DNA from: Thauera butanivorans NBRC 103042
GTDB lineage: Bacteria; Pseudomonadota; Gammaproteobacteria; Burkholderiales; Rhodocyclaceae
Length of the DNA stretch: 58,612 bases
Assembly: GCF_001591165.1 (NCBI RefSeq)
Contig: NZ_BCUG01000040.1
Location: forward strand, 1 to 58,612
Reading direction: 5' to 3'
This document shows, piece after piece, positions 37,102 to 46,176 of the stretch. Under the pieces are notes generated by a model, which saw nothing but the letters and a program-made list of their open reading frames with translations, was not told the DNA's origin and made no database searches. Numbering within the stretch: the stretch's first letter is position 1; the number at the start of each line of letters is the position of its first letter. A program made the position numbers and the translations under genes.

Positions 37102-38685
37102 TCATGCCTCCGCACTGCGGCCCTTCATTGCGAACAGGCCCTGCGGGCGCTTCTGGATGAAGGCGATGATGAATACCAGCACGGCGATCTTGGCCAGCAC
37201 CGCGCCCGTCCAGCCTTCGAGGAACTTGTTCAGCACGCCCAGCCCCAGTGCCGCGTAGACCGTGCCCGCCAGTTGGCCGACGCCGCCCAGCACCACGACC
37301 ATGAAGGAATCGACGATGTAGCTCTGCCCCAGGTCCGGGCCGACGTTGCCGACCTGGCTCAGCGCGCAGCCCGCCAGCCCGGCGATGCCGCTGCCGAGCG
37401 CGAAGGCCATGGTGTCGACGCGCGCGGTATTGACCCCCATGCACGAGGCGATCGGGCGGTTCTGGGTGACGCCGCGCACGAACAGGCCCATGCGCGTGCG
37501 CGAGATGATCCAGGCCACCAGCGCCAGCACCGCGAAGGCGAAGCCGATGATGACGATGCGGTTGTAGGGCAGCGTCAGGTTGGGCAGCGCCTGCCAGCCG
37601 CCGCTCATCCACGAGGGGTTCTCCACCGCCACGTTCTGCGCGCCGAACACGGTGCGCACCAGCTGCATCAGGATCAGCGAGATGCCCCAGGTGGCCAGCA
37701 GGGTTTCCAGCGGGCGGCCGTACAGGAAGCGGATCACGCTGCGTTCGAGGATGGCGCCGACCAGCGCCGAGGCGAGGAAGGCGGCCGGGACCGCGGCGAG
37801 CAGGTAGGCGTCGAAGGCGCCGGGGAAATACTGCCGGAACACGCCTTGCACCAGGTAGGTGGCGTAGGCGCCGATCATCATCAGTTCGCCGTGCGCCATG
37901 TTGATGACGCCCATCAGGCCGTAGGTGATGGCCAGGCCGAGCGCCACCAGCAGCAGGATGCTGCCCAGGCTCGCGCCGGTGAAGACCACGCCCAGGCGCT
38001 CGCCCCAGGCGAGCCTGTCGTCGATCTTGCGCAGCGCGCGCTGCAGCTCGCTTCGCACCTGGTCGTCGGTTTCGGCGGCCATGCGCTCGCCGAGCAGCAG
38101 GCGGGTGGCGGGGCTGGCATCCCCGGCCAGCGTGGCGATCGCGGCCAGCCGTTCGGCGGGCAGTTCGGCATTCAGGTGCACCGAGGCGCGGATCTGTTCC
38201 AGCGCCTGCTTCACGCGCGCATCCGTTTCCTGGGCAAGGGCTTTATCCACCAGCGGCAGGCGCTCGGCCGATGCCCCCTGGCGCATGGCGTGTGCGGCCT
38301 GCAGGCGCTTGCCGGCATCGGCGGCGAACAGGTCGAGCGCGGCCAGCGCGGCGTTGATCGCGCCGCGCATGCGGTTGTTGTTCATGACGCCTTCCGCGCT
38401 CGCTGGCAGCGGCAGGGTTTCGCCGCTGACGGGATCCTGCGCCTGGCCGTTGCGCACGATCAGGGCGCGGCCGTCGGCGACCGCCACTTCGTTGGCGGCC
38501 AGTGCGCGCAGGAAGGCGGCGGTGCGCTCGTCGGGGTCGTCGGCGATGGCCGCCTGCATGGCGGCGATGCGGCTGCTGCCTTCGCCCCGGGCCATCGCCA
38601 GCGCGGCTTCGGGCGTCAGCGCGTGCGCCAGGCAAGGCAGTGCCAGGCAGGCCAGCAGGGCCAGCGTTCGCAAGTATCCAGTCAT
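37102..38685 (-). CDS. urtB: Urea ABC transporter permease UrtB (operon 1)
   Basis: A 527-residue LivH-type permease. It begins with a signal-peptide-like helix (MTGYLRTLALLACLALPCLA) and an extra-cytoplasmic region of about 230 residues, then the membrane domain (TYGLMGVINMAHGELMMIGAY; ETLLATWGISLILMQLVR). The long N-terminal domain is typical of UrtB and separates it from ordinary LivH and from the second copy at 50200. ATG at 38685. Confidence 0.92.
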   Translation of the reverse strand: MTGYLRTLALLACLALPCLAHALTPEAALAMARGEGSSRIAAMQAAIADDPDERTAAFLRALAANEVAVADGRALIVRNGQAQDPVSGETLPLPASAEGVMNNNRMRGAINAALAALDLFAADAGKRLQAAHAMRQGASAERLPLVDKALAQETDARVKQALEQIRASVHLNAELPAERLAAIATLAGDASPATRLLLGERMAAETDDQVRSELQRALRKIDDRLAWGERLGVVFTGASLGSILLLVALGLAITYGLMGVINMAHGELMMIGAYATYLVQGVFRQYFPGAFDAYLLAAVPAAFLASALVGAILERSVIRFLYGRPLETLLATWGISLILMQLVRTVFGAQNVAVENPSWMSGGWQALPNLTLPYNRIVIIGFAFAVLALVAWIISRTRMGLFVRGVTQNRPIASCMGVNTARVDTMAFALGSGIAGLAGCALSQVGNVGPDLGQSYIVDSFMVVVLGGVGQLAGTVYAALGLGVLNKFLEGWTGAVLAKIAVLVFIIAFIQKRPQGLFAMKGRSAEA

Positions 38686-38841
38686 GGGGAAACACTCGAA
38701 AGAAACGGTGCGGCTTGCGCCTGGCGGCACGCGAATTGCAGCGAGTGGCGCGGCACGCACCGGTGTCGGACGCAGGGGGCCGCGGACACGGCGCACGCCG
38801 TGCCCGGGCGATCCGCCAGGGCGAGGGACGGAAGAGGAGGT

Positions 38842-40110
38842 TTACTGCTTTTCCGGCTCGTCCTTCTTCTTGTCGTTGCCTTCGATGTAGGGGCTCCAGG
38901 GCTGGGCCTTGACCGGCGCGGGCGTCTTCCACACCACGTTGAACTGGCCGTCGCCGCGGATCTCGCCGATCAGCACCGGCTTGTGCAGGTGGTGGTTCTT
39001 CTCGTCCATCGTCAGCGTGAAGCCGCTGGGCGCCTCGAAGCTCTGGCCAGCCATCGCCGCGATGACCTTGTCGGGCTCGGTGCTGCCGGCCTTCTCGACC
39101 GCCTGCTTCCACATGTGGATGCCGACGTAGGTGGCTTCCATCGGGTCGTTGGTCAGCGGTTTGGTCGATTGGCCGGGCAGGCGCTTGGCCTTGGCGTAGT
39201 CGCTCCACTGCTTGATCCAGGCGTCGTTGGCCGGGTTCTTGACGCTCATGAAGTAGTTCCACGCCGCCAGATGGCCTTCCAGCGGCTTGGGATCGAGGCC
39301 GCGCAGCTCTTCCTCGCCGACGCTGAAGGCGACCACCGGCACGTCGGTGGCCTTCAGCCCGGCGTTGCCCAGTTCCTTGTAGAAGGGCACGTTGGAGTCG
39401 CCGTTGATGGTGGACACCACCGCCGTCTTGCCGCCCGCGGCGAAGCGCTTGATGTCGGCGACGATGGTCTGGTAGTCGCTGTGGCCGAAAGGCGTGTAGG
39501 TCTCCATGATGTCCTTGTCGGCCACGCCCTTGGCCTTCAGGAAGGCGCGCAGGATCTTGTTGGCGGTGCGCGGATACACGTAGTCGGTGCCCAGCAGCAC
39601 CCAGCGCCTGGCTTCGCCGCCGTCCTCGCTCATCAGGTATTCCACTGCGGGAATGGCCTGCTGGTTGGGCGCAGCGCCGGTGTAGAACACGTTCTTCGAC
39701 AGCTCCTCGCCCTCGTACTGCACCGGGTAGAACAGCAGTGCGTTGTTTTCTTCATAAACCGGCAGCACCGACTTGCGGCACACCGAAGTCCAGCAGCCGA
39801 AGGTGACGGCCACCTTGTCCTGGCCGATGAGCTGCTTGGCCTTTTCCGCCGCCAGCGGCCAGTTGGAGGCGGTGTCGATGACGACCGGCTCCAGCTTCTT
39901 GCCCAGCACGCCGCCCTTGGCGTTGATGTCCTCGATGGTCATCAGCGCCATGTCCTTGAGCGCGGTTTCGGAAATCGCCATCGTGCCGGAGAGCGCATGC
40001 AGCACGCCGACCTTGATGGTGTCCGCAGCCTGCGCGGAGAAGGACAGGGACAGGCCGGCCGCGGCGACGGCGGCAGCGAGAGTCTTGAGGCTGAAATGGC
40101 GCGGGCTCAT
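38842..40110 (-). CDS. urtA: Urea ABC transporter substrate-binding protein UrtA (operon 1)
   Basis: A 422-residue periplasmic binding protein with a Sec signal peptide (cleavage after about residue 29, FSAQA-AD). UrtA motifs: GVLHALSGTMAISETALKD, TFGCWTSVCRKSVLPVYEE and YPVQYEGEELSKNVFYTGA. It captures urea for the UrtBCDE complex. First gene of the operon, with GGAGG near its start and a sigma-54 promoter upstream. Confidence 0.94.
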   Translation of the reverse strand: MSPRHFSLKTLAAAVAAAGLSLSFSAQAADTIKVGVLHALSGTMAISETALKDMALMTIEDINAKGGVLGKKLEPVVIDTASNWPLAAEKAKQLIGQDKVAVTFGCWTSVCRKSVLPVYEENNALLFYPVQYEGEELSKNVFYTGAAPNQQAIPAVEYLMSEDGGEARRWVLLGTDYVYPRTANKILRAFLKAKGVADKDIMETYTPFGHSDYQTIVADIKRFAAGGKTAVVSTINGDSNVPFYKELGNAGLKATDVPVVAFSVGEEELRGLDPKPLEGHLAAWNYFMSVKNPANDAWIKQWSDYAKAKRLPGQSTKPLTNDPMEATYVGIHMWKQAVEKAGSTEPDKVIAAMAGQSFEAPSGFTLTMDEKNHHLHKPVLIGEIRGDGQFNVVWKTPAPVKAQPWSPYIEGNDKKKDEPEKQ

Positions 40111-40169
40111 GGTGAAGATGTCCTCCGAAGGGCTGAATGCCGCCGGATTGGCGGGTTTGTCGTCCCTTT

Positions 40170-40185
40170 AGCAAAGGCTGTGCCA
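40170..40185 (-). promoter_or_regulatory. Sigma-54 promoter of urt operon 1
   Basis: On the minus strand TGGCAC-AGCCT-TTGCT, an exact match to the -24/-12 sigma-54 consensus TGGCAC-N5-TTGCW. It lies about 60 nt before urtA, so nitrogen control through RpoN is expected. Confidence 0.85.
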
Positions 40186-40283
40186 TTCGCCCGGAAGCCC
40201 TTGACTGCGGCGGTTCAGCAGGATTTTGCGGCTCGCCCTTTCACGCTCTCGAACGGTGCATTGCGCTGAAAAAGCGGTGCGGC

Positions 40284-40298
40284 GCACCAATGTCGTGC
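40284..40298. promoter_or_regulatory. NtrC-like enhancer site upstream of urt operon 1
   Basis: GCACC-AATGTC-GTGC, read as GCAC-N6-GGTGC on the minus strand, fits the NtrC binding consensus. It lies about 100 nt upstream of the sigma-54 promoter, a normal enhancer distance. The rest of the 296-nt gap 40111-40406 shows no gene. Confidence 0.6.
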
Positions 40299-40406
40299 GC
40301 AATGCGAACGCCTGCCGAGCCCGTCGGCATCAGTTGTGTGCATGGCGGCTGTCCGGGGGCCGTTATGTCTGCTAGCGGCCAGGCTCTCCGGCACTGCCTT
40401 GGGGCG

Positions 40407-42068
40407 TCAACTGCTGTCCACCACCCGCGCGCAGGTGTCGCGCAATGCGCTGGCGAGCCTGTGTGCGTCATCGATGATGCGGTAGCTGCCGCGGCCGAAG
40501 ATGCGGCGCACATAGGCTTCGGATTGGCGGTCCAGCGTCAGGCAGAAGCAGCGGATGCCCTTGCGTCTCGCTTCGCCGACGGCGAAGGCGGCGTCTTCGA
40601 CGAGATGGCGCTCATCGAAGACGTCGATGTCGGAGGGGGCGCCGTCCGAAAGCAGAAGCAGCACCCGGGTGTCGTTGCGCTCCGTGGTCAGGCGGGATGT
40701 GGCGTGGCGGATGGCTGCACCCATGCGCGTCGACAGGCCGCTGCGCGCGAAGGCGAGGAGCGACGCCGGTTCGGCTGGAATCGGCTGGCCGAAGTCGAGC
40801 AGGCGCAGGTAATTGATTGCCTGGCGTCCGTCGGAGTCGAAGCCGGCGACTTCCAGCCGGTCGGAACCCGCCCGCAGTGCCGCCATCAGCATGCCGGCGG
40901 CTTCGTGTTCGAGCGCGAGCACGCTGCGGCCGTCGGTCAGCAGATCGGCGGTCGAGGCCGACAGGTCGAGCAACAGCAGGATGCTGGCGTGGTGCGGGGC
41001 GCGGCCGGCGCGGCGGAACAGGCGGGGATCGGGGGCAAGGCCGAGGCGGCGGTCGATGAAGACTTCGGTGGCGGCGTCGAGGTCGATGTCCTCGCCTTCC
41101 CACTGGCGGCGGATGCGTTCGCGGCGGTCGAGGCGCAGGCCGCGTTGCAGGCGCAGGTTGTCGCTCGTCCGTATTCCGGTTTCGTCGGGGGCCGGAGGCG
41201 GTACGGCGCGTTCGATCACGGTGCACCAGTTGCTGCGTACACGTGCCAGTTGATGGTGCCACTCGGGATAATCGTGACGGGCGATTTCGGGCAGGGCCAC
41301 CGTTTCAGGCGGCGAGGCCGATGTCTGCGCAGCAGCGGCGCCGGCCTCTCCGGCCGGTGGCGGCGGGCGGCGCAATGGGATATCTGCTTGCTCGGCGTCG
41401 GCGGCGTGCGCCCACAGGTGGCTGTTGTCGTCGTGCCAGGGAAAGGGCGGAGCATGGGTCTGCAGGTTCATGCGCACGCGCAGCTGGCCGAGGTCGTAGG
41501 CGAGCACGTCGATCATGGGCTGGAAAGCCTCGGCGTCGTCCAGCTGGTCCGTCTGCTCCTCGAACAGCGCGCGGCCCTTGATGACCCAGATGTCATTGTC
41601 GCCGGCCCGCGGATCGAGCAGCACGCGCTGCAAGCGGGCGATGCGGGCTTCGAAGCCGACTTGCGGCAGTTCGTTCTGGGTGCGGATCAGGTGGCGGATC
41701 AGCCGCGCGATGCCCGGATAGCGGCGCATCAGCAGGCGGTCGACGCGCACGTCCTCGATCGCCGCGGCGAGCGCCAGCCCCATCGGTTTGCGCTTGCCCG
41801 TCGGCTGCCGGCGCGGCGAATACAGAAGGTGGCCGATGGCGTGAAGTGTGGCGGCGAGGTGGCAGTGGCCACCATCGCCGTGCCAGCCGCTGGGAACGGC
41901 CGGCAGCAGCAGGGTGGCGCCGTGCAGCACCGGGCGTGCCGGCGGGCCGTCCTGCGGCGGGCGCTCTAGCAGCTGGACTTCGCCATCATCGACGCCGAAG
42001 GCGTGGAGCAGGTGGGTCAGCCGGGTCAGGTGCGAGGCAGGGGCATCGCTGGTCGGCGCCGAGGGCAT
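40407..42068 (-). CDS. NorD/CbbO-like von Willebrand factor A protein
   Basis: A 553-residue protein with a C-terminal VWA domain; the MIDAS motif DxSxS is in LLLDLSAST near residue 360. The N-terminal half (AIGHLLYSP, AAIEDVRVDRLLMRRYPG) resembles NorD/CbbO. Such proteins pair with MoxR-type AAA+ ATPases to activate metalloenzymes. Its partner lies directly upstream and both follow amiE, with no nor or cbb genes here, so the client may be an amide-utilisation protein. That is inference. Confidence 0.85.
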   Translation of the reverse strand: MPSAPTSDAPASHLTRLTHLLHAFGVDDGEVQLLERPPQDGPPARPVLHGATLLLPAVPSGWHGDGGHCHLAATLHAIGHLLYSPRRQPTGKRKPMGLALAAAIEDVRVDRLLMRRYPGIARLIRHLIRTQNELPQVGFEARIARLQRVLLDPRAGDNDIWVIKGRALFEEQTDQLDDAEAFQPMIDVLAYDLGQLRVRMNLQTHAPPFPWHDDNSHLWAHAADAEQADIPLRRPPPPAGEAGAAAAQTSASPPETVALPEIARHDYPEWHHQLARVRSNWCTVIERAVPPPAPDETGIRTSDNLRLQRGLRLDRRERIRRQWEGEDIDLDAATEVFIDRRLGLAPDPRLFRRAGRAPHHASILLLLDLSASTADLLTDGRSVLALEHEAAGMLMAALRAGSDRLEVAGFDSDGRQAINYLRLLDFGQPIPAEPASLLAFARSGLSTRMGAAIRHATSRLTTERNDTRVLLLLSDGAPSDIDVFDERHLVEDAAFAVGEARRKGIRCFCLTLDRQSEAYVRRIFGRGSYRIIDDAHRLASALRDTCARVVDSS

Positions 42069-42082
42069 GGCAGCTCGCCGTG

Positions 42083-42880
42083 TCAGAACGTCGCTTCCAG
42101 GATCGCGTCCAGCGCGGCCTGCATGTCCGGATCGTCGGTGATCGGTGCGGTCATTGCCATGCGGCAGCTGTCGATCGGCGGCAGGCCGTCGCGGATCAGG
42201 ATGCCGGCATAGATCAGCATCCGGGTGGAGATGCCTTCTTCCAGCCCGCGCTCGCGCAGCCGGCGCGACTTGACCGCGATATCCACCAGGCGCGCGGCGA
42301 GTGTCGGCTCGATGCCGGCCTCATGGGCGACGATGTCGGTTTCGGCCGCAGCGGCGGGATAGCCGAACTCCAGCGCGGCGAAGCGCTGGCGGGTGGATTG
42401 CTTCAGGCTCTTGCTGTGGCTCTGGTAGCCGGGGTTGTAGGACACCACCAACTGGAAGTCGGGGTGGGCGGTGACGATCTCGCCTTTCTTGTCGAGCGGC
42501 AGGATGCGGCGGCTGTCGGTGAGCGGGTGGATGACCACGGTGGTGTCCTGCCGCGCCTCGACGACTTCGTCGAGATAGCAGATGGCGCCGTGGCGCACCG
42601 CGGTGGCGAGCGGACCGTCGTGCCAGCGGGTGCCGTCGGCGTCGAGCAGGTAGCGGCCGACGAGGTCGGCGGTGCTCATGTCCTCGTTGCAGGCCAGCGT
42701 GATCAGCGGTCTGCCGAGGCGCCAGGCCATGTACTCGACGAAGCGCGTCTTGCCGCAGCCGGTGGGGCCCTTCAGCACCAGCGGCAGGCGGTGGGCATAG
42801 GCGTGCTCGTAGAGCGCGATCTCGTGGCCGGTCGGGTGGTAGTAGGGCTCGGTGGCGATGCGGTAGGAAGAGAGGTCCAT
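42083..42880 (-). CDS. NorQ/CbbQ-like MoxR AAA+ ATPase
   Basis: A 265-residue AAA+ ATPase with Walker A GPTGCGKT (about 38-45), Walker B ICYLDEV (about 100-106), the sensor region VVSYNPGYQ and a CbbQ_C tail. MoxR-family ATPases act as remodelling chaperones with a VWA partner, here the next gene 14 nt away. In Pseudomonas aeruginosa an AAA+ gene (amiB) follows amiE, so a link between amidase operons and this ATPase class has precedent. Confidence 0.9.
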   Translation of the reverse strand: MDLSSYRIATEPYYHPTGHEIALYEHAYAHRLPLVLKGPTGCGKTRFVEYMAWRLGRPLITLACNEDMSTADLVGRYLLDADGTRWHDGPLATAVRHGAICYLDEVVEARQDTTVVIHPLTDSRRILPLDKKGEIVTAHPDFQLVVSYNPGYQSHSKSLKQSTRQRFAALEFGYPAAAAETDIVAHEAGIEPTLAARLVDIAVKSRRLRERGLEEGISTRMLIYAGILIRDGLPPIDSCRMAMTAPITDDPDMQAALDAILEATF

Positions 42881-42904
42881 GTGCGGCTCGGCAGGGGGGG
42901 GCGT

Positions 42905-43942
42905 TCAGCGGTGCCGGGTTTCCTGGTTGGGAATGCCGTCGATCGGGCATTCCGCCGTGCCCACCGTCGAGCGGGTGATGGCTTCCACTTTCTTGCGCGT
43001 GCCTTCAGGGTCGTTGATCCACTCGCCGTAAAAGCTGTAGGGGCAGGCAGCGACGCCGGCAGCATCCTCGCCGGAGTTGATCTTGCCGGTGTAGCCGCGG
43101 TGCAGCAGCTTGAACAGGTGGTTCTGCGACTGCGCGTTCTTGCGGAAATCGCGGATCAGGCCGGTGGACAGTTCGGCATACTGGATGCCCATGTCCTCTT
43201 CGCCGCATTCGCCCAGCGTGCGGCCATCGAAGCCGATGATGGCGGAATGGCCGAAATAGGAATACACGCCGTCGAAGCCGGTGGCATTGGCGACCGCGAC
43301 GTAGCAGTTGTTCATCCAGGCCATCGCCTTCGACACCATCACCTGCTGGTCCTTGGCCGGGTACATGTAGCCCTGGCAGCGGACGATCAGTTCGGCGCCC
43401 TTCATCGCGCAGTCGCGCCAGATCTCGGGGTAGTTGCCGTCGTCGCAGATGATGAGGCTGATCTTCATCCCCTTCGGGCCGTCGGAGACATAGGTGCAGT
43501 CGCCCGGATACCAGCCTTCGATCGGCACCCAGGGCATGATCTTGCGGTATTTCTGCACGATCTCGCCTTGGTCGTTCATCAGGATCAGCGTGTTGTAGGG
43601 AGCCTTGTTGGGGTGCTCCTCATGCTGCTCGCCGGTCAGCGAGAACACACCCCAGACCCTGGCCTTGCGGCAGGCGGCGGCGAAGATTTCGGTTTCGTCG
43701 CCGGGCACGGTGGCGGCGGTGTCGTACATCTCCTTGGGGTCGTACATGATCCCGTGGGTGGAGTACTCGGGGAAGATCACCAGGTCCATGCCGGGCAGGC
43801 CCTGCTTCATGCCGACCACCATGTCGGCGATCCTGCGGGCATTGTCCAGCACCTCCGCCCGGGTATGCAGGCGGGGCATCCTGTAATTGACGACGGCAAC
43901 GCCCACGCAATCGGCGCTGCTGGAAATGTCTCCGTGTCTCAT
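42905..43942 (-). CDS. amiE: Aliphatic amidase
   Basis: A 345-residue nitrilase-superfamily amidase hydrolysing short aliphatic amides to acids and ammonia. It begins MRHGDISSS like Pseudomonas AmiE and has the same length. Catalytic residues: Glu in FPEYSTHGI, Lys in KYRKIMPW and Cys in [15 protein letters not shown]. Near-identical blocks ([19 protein letters not shown]) make the assignment firm. First gene of amiE-AAA+-VWA; the promoter region holds the composite operator shared with operon 2. Confidence 0.95.
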   Translation of the reverse strand: MRHGDISSSADCVGVAVVNYRMPRLHTRAEVLDNARRIADMVVGMKQGLPGMDLVIFPEYSTHGIMYDPKEMYDTAATVPGDETEIFAAACRKARVWGVFSLTGEQHEEHPNKAPYNTLILMNDQGEIVQKYRKIMPWVPIEGWYPGDCTYVSDGPKGMKISLIICDDGNYPEIWRDCAMKGAELIVRCQGYMYPAKDQQVMVSKAMAWMNNCYVAVANATGFDGVYSYFGHSAIIGFDGRTLGECGEEDMGIQYAELSTGLIRDFRKNAQSQNHLFKLLHRGYTGKINSGEDAAGVAACPYSFYGEWINDPEGTRKKVEAITRSTVGTAECPIDGIPNQETRHR

Positions 43943-44003
43943 CGGCTGGGTCTCCGGTGTAGGGCGGGTGGTCGAAAGGCCTGGCGCCATTGTGGGAAGG
44001 ATT

Positions 44004-44035
44004 GTGCGATGCACAAATACGTCGTTTGACGTATT
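44004..44035 (-). promoter_or_regulatory. Composite operator upstream of amiE
   Basis: GTGCGATGC (44004-44012) is followed after 3 nt by the perfect dyad AATACGTC-GTTT-GACGTATT (44016-44035). The same two blocks in the same order and orientation occur before urt operon 2 at 52518-52549. TTGTGC-GAT-GCACAA (44002-44016) is a second dyad overlapping it. The rest of 43943-44273 shows no gene. Confidence 0.75.
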
Positions 44036-44273
44036 GGGGGCAGTGCCGGATGAGGTCGTAGGGAGCCGCTGCATCAGTGCGTTCAGTGTTTGAAGACCGC
44101 GACGGACAGACCGGCGCAATCCTTGGTGTTGCGCGCCACCGGCGCGAGGCCGTGTTCCGGGGCGGTTGCTGCGAGAGCACGGGATTCCCGGGTCTGGAGT
44201 GCCAGGCGAAGGTCTTGCGTGAGATGCCTCAAGATAGAATTCTCGAATGCCACCTTAACGAGACGCCGGCCGT

Positions 44274-45284
44274 ATGAGCGAACTGATCCTCTACACCACC
44301 GAAGACGGGCGCAGCCAGATCAAGCTGAGGGCCGAGCAGCAGACGGTCTGGTTGACCCAGCTTGAAATGGCCGAGTTGTTCGACGCTACCAAGCAGAATA
44401 TTTCGCTGCACTTGAAGAACATCTTTGGGGACGGGGAGTTGGACCCGGCGACAACTGTCAAGGAATCCTTGACAGTTCAAACCGAAGGTTCCCGCCAGGT
44501 GCGGCGCAGCGTCACGCTCTACAATCTGGATGCCATTCTGGCCGTGGGCTACCGGGTGCGCTCGCCGCGCGGGGTGCAGTTTCGCCGCTGGGCGTCCACG
44601 GTGCTCAAGGAGTACTTGCTCAAGGGCTTCGCGATGGATGACGAGCGGCTGAAGAACCCGGATGGCCGCCCGGACTACTTCGACGAGATGCTGGCCCGCA
44701 TCCGGGACATCCGTGCCTCGGAAAAGCGCTTTTATCAAAAGGTTCGCGATCTGTTTTCCCTGGCGAGCGACTACGACAAAACCGACAAGGCCACGCAGAT
44801 ATTCTTTGCCACGGTACAGAACCTGTTGCTCTACGCCGTGACGCAGCAGACCGCGGCGGAACTGATCGTGGCTCGTGCCAACCCCGACGACAGATACTTC
44901 GGCCTGTTGCATTGGCCGGGCGACAAGGTGCGCAAGCAGGACATTCTGATCGCCAAGAACTACCTGACCGAGGACGAGATCGACACCCTGAACCGACTGG
45001 TGGTGATCTTTCTGGAAACGGCGGAGCTGCGTACCAAGCGCCGCGAGGAGATTCGCATGAGTTTCTGGCGCCAGAACGTGGACCAGATCATCAGCAGCAA
45101 TGGCTTTCCTGTGCTCACGCATGCAGGCAAAGTGAGCCACGCGCAGATGGAGCGCACCACGGGCTTGCGCTACCTGGACTATGACCGGCGCCGCAAACAG
45201 GACGAGGCACGTCAGGCCGACGAGCAGGACGAAGCCGAACTGAAGGCTCTGGAAAATGCCCTGAAGAAACGCCTGAAACCATGA
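44274..45284 (+). CDS. RhuM-family protein
   Basis: A 336-residue protein of the RhuM virulence-protein family: N-terminal winged-helix-like part (QQTVWLTQLEMAELFDATKQNISLHLKNIF), the family core (SVTLYNLDAILAVGYRVRSP, FRRWASTVLKEYLLKGFAMDD) and a helical Lys/Glu-rich C-terminus. Biochemical role is not established; homologues often occur on genomic islands. Composition is less GC-rich than the flanking amide genes and it lies on the opposite strand between the two amide operons, next to a broken gene, so insertion by transfer is likely. Confidence 0.85.
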   Translation: MSELILYTTEDGRSQIKLRAEQQTVWLTQLEMAELFDATKQNISLHLKNIFGDGELDPATTVKESLTVQTEGSRQVRRSVTLYNLDAILAVGYRVRSPRGVQFRRWASTVLKEYLLKGFAMDDERLKNPDGRPDYFDEMLARIRDIRASEKRFYQKVRDLFSLASDYDKTDKATQIFFATVQNLLLYAVTQQTAAELIVARANPDDRYFGLLHWPGDKVRKQDILIAKNYLTEDEIDTLNRLVVIFLETAELRTKRREEIRMSFWRQNVDQIISSNGFPVLTHAGKVSHAQMERTTGLRYLDYDRRRKQDEARQADEQDEAELKALENALKKRLKP

Positions 45285-45348
45285 CTCGTGACAGGGCTGT
45301 TTGGGAGGCGGAGCAATGACGCGTCTTGCTTGATGCGTACGGGCTTGA

Positions 45349-45729
45349 TGCTGGCAGCCGTGTTGTGCGCTGCTTGTTCCTCGCTGTCTACGGGAGCGGC
45401 TGCCCTGGCTCGTCGCCCGGCGCCTGCCGGAGAGCATCGCGCTCTATTCGGCGGTTGCTCATACCGCGGTTTCGCCGGGCCTGCTTCACTTCCACGATCT
45501 ACTGGCCACGCTGGGCCCGATGAACGACGGACAGGTGATCGCCGGCTGGAGCCTGCTGCCGGGATCGGGACTGCTGGCCGAAGTGAAGTCCGACCATTGG
45601 ATTTATGTGCTGCTGCTGTCGGGACACCCCAGCCTGCTGGTTCGTACCATCGCTTCGTCTGCCGACTTTCCGCGCGCGGCATTCTTCCGTGCCGTGGTGA
45701 AAAGCGTGGCGGAGGATCTGGGGCGTTGA
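45349..45729 (+). pseudogene. Truncated alpha/beta-hydrolase remnant
   Basis: The frame reads LRERLPWLVARRLPESIALY, then LLHFHDLLATLGPMNDGQVI, LLPGSGLLAEVKSDHWIYVL and FFRAVVKSVAEDLGR to a TGA at 45727. NDGQV-x-LLPGS-x-DHW is the C-terminal part of an alpha/beta hydrolase, with the Asp and His of the triad. Stops at 45331 and 45346 end the frame upstream; the nucleophile half is missing and no start exists before an internal ATG at 45520. Read as a 5'-deleted gene at the edge of the RhuM insertion. Confidence 0.65.
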
Positions 45730-45773
45730 CGCAGTCGAACTGCGGGCTGCGTGTCCGGTCGTGGCTGGATTCT

Positions 45774-46118
45774 TCAGTGGCTGATCATCCACGGCCGCTT
45801 GGTCGGAAAGGCCTTCGAGCCGTCGGGTGCACGCAGGGTGGCTTTCGAGGGCTTGCCGCCGCAGCATCCGCAGCCCGGCCCGTGCTTGTGGCGCGCGGCG
45901 TATTCGGCGCTCGTCATCGGTGTGTGGGCGGCGCGTTCGTTGGTGGCGTGGGCGCTGCGGCTGGTGCTGTCCATTGTGGCCAGCGTGGGAGCGCTCAGCA
46001 TCACGCGGTAAGCGGCGGTGCCGCAGTGGGGGCAGGGGCAGGCTTCGTTGCGGGCGCTCATCGGACGCAGCGCGGAGAAGTCGCCGCAGTCTTCGCAGAA
46101 GTATTCGTAGGTTGGCAT
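45774..46118 (-). CDS. fmdB: FmdB-type zinc-ribbon regulatory protein
   Basis: A 114-residue protein with the FmdB/CxxC_CXXC_SSSS zinc ribbon at its start (MPTYEYFCEDCGDFSALRPM, then CPCPHCG) and a second cysteine cluster GPGCGCCGGKPS near residue 85. FmdB was described as a positive regulator of the formamidase operon of Methylophilus methylotrophus; its mechanism is unknown. Last gene of operon 2, 58 nt after fmdA. Confidence 0.9.
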   Translation of the reverse strand: MPTYEYFCEDCGDFSALRPMSARNEACPCPHCGTAAYRVMLSAPTLATMDSTSRSAHATNERAAHTPMTSAEYAARHKHGPGCGCCGGKPSKATLRAPDGSKAFPTKRPWMISH

Positions 46119-46176
46119 GGTGTGCTCCCGGCACGGGCCGCCGCGCCAGGGCGGCGACCCGTCTGGCGTGTGGCGG

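Noticed and set aside
40407-42880. Nitric-oxide reductase accessory locus (norQD) or CbbQO
   Set aside because: No norCB or RuBisCO genes are in the window; the pair follows amiE, so the specific names were not used as symbols.
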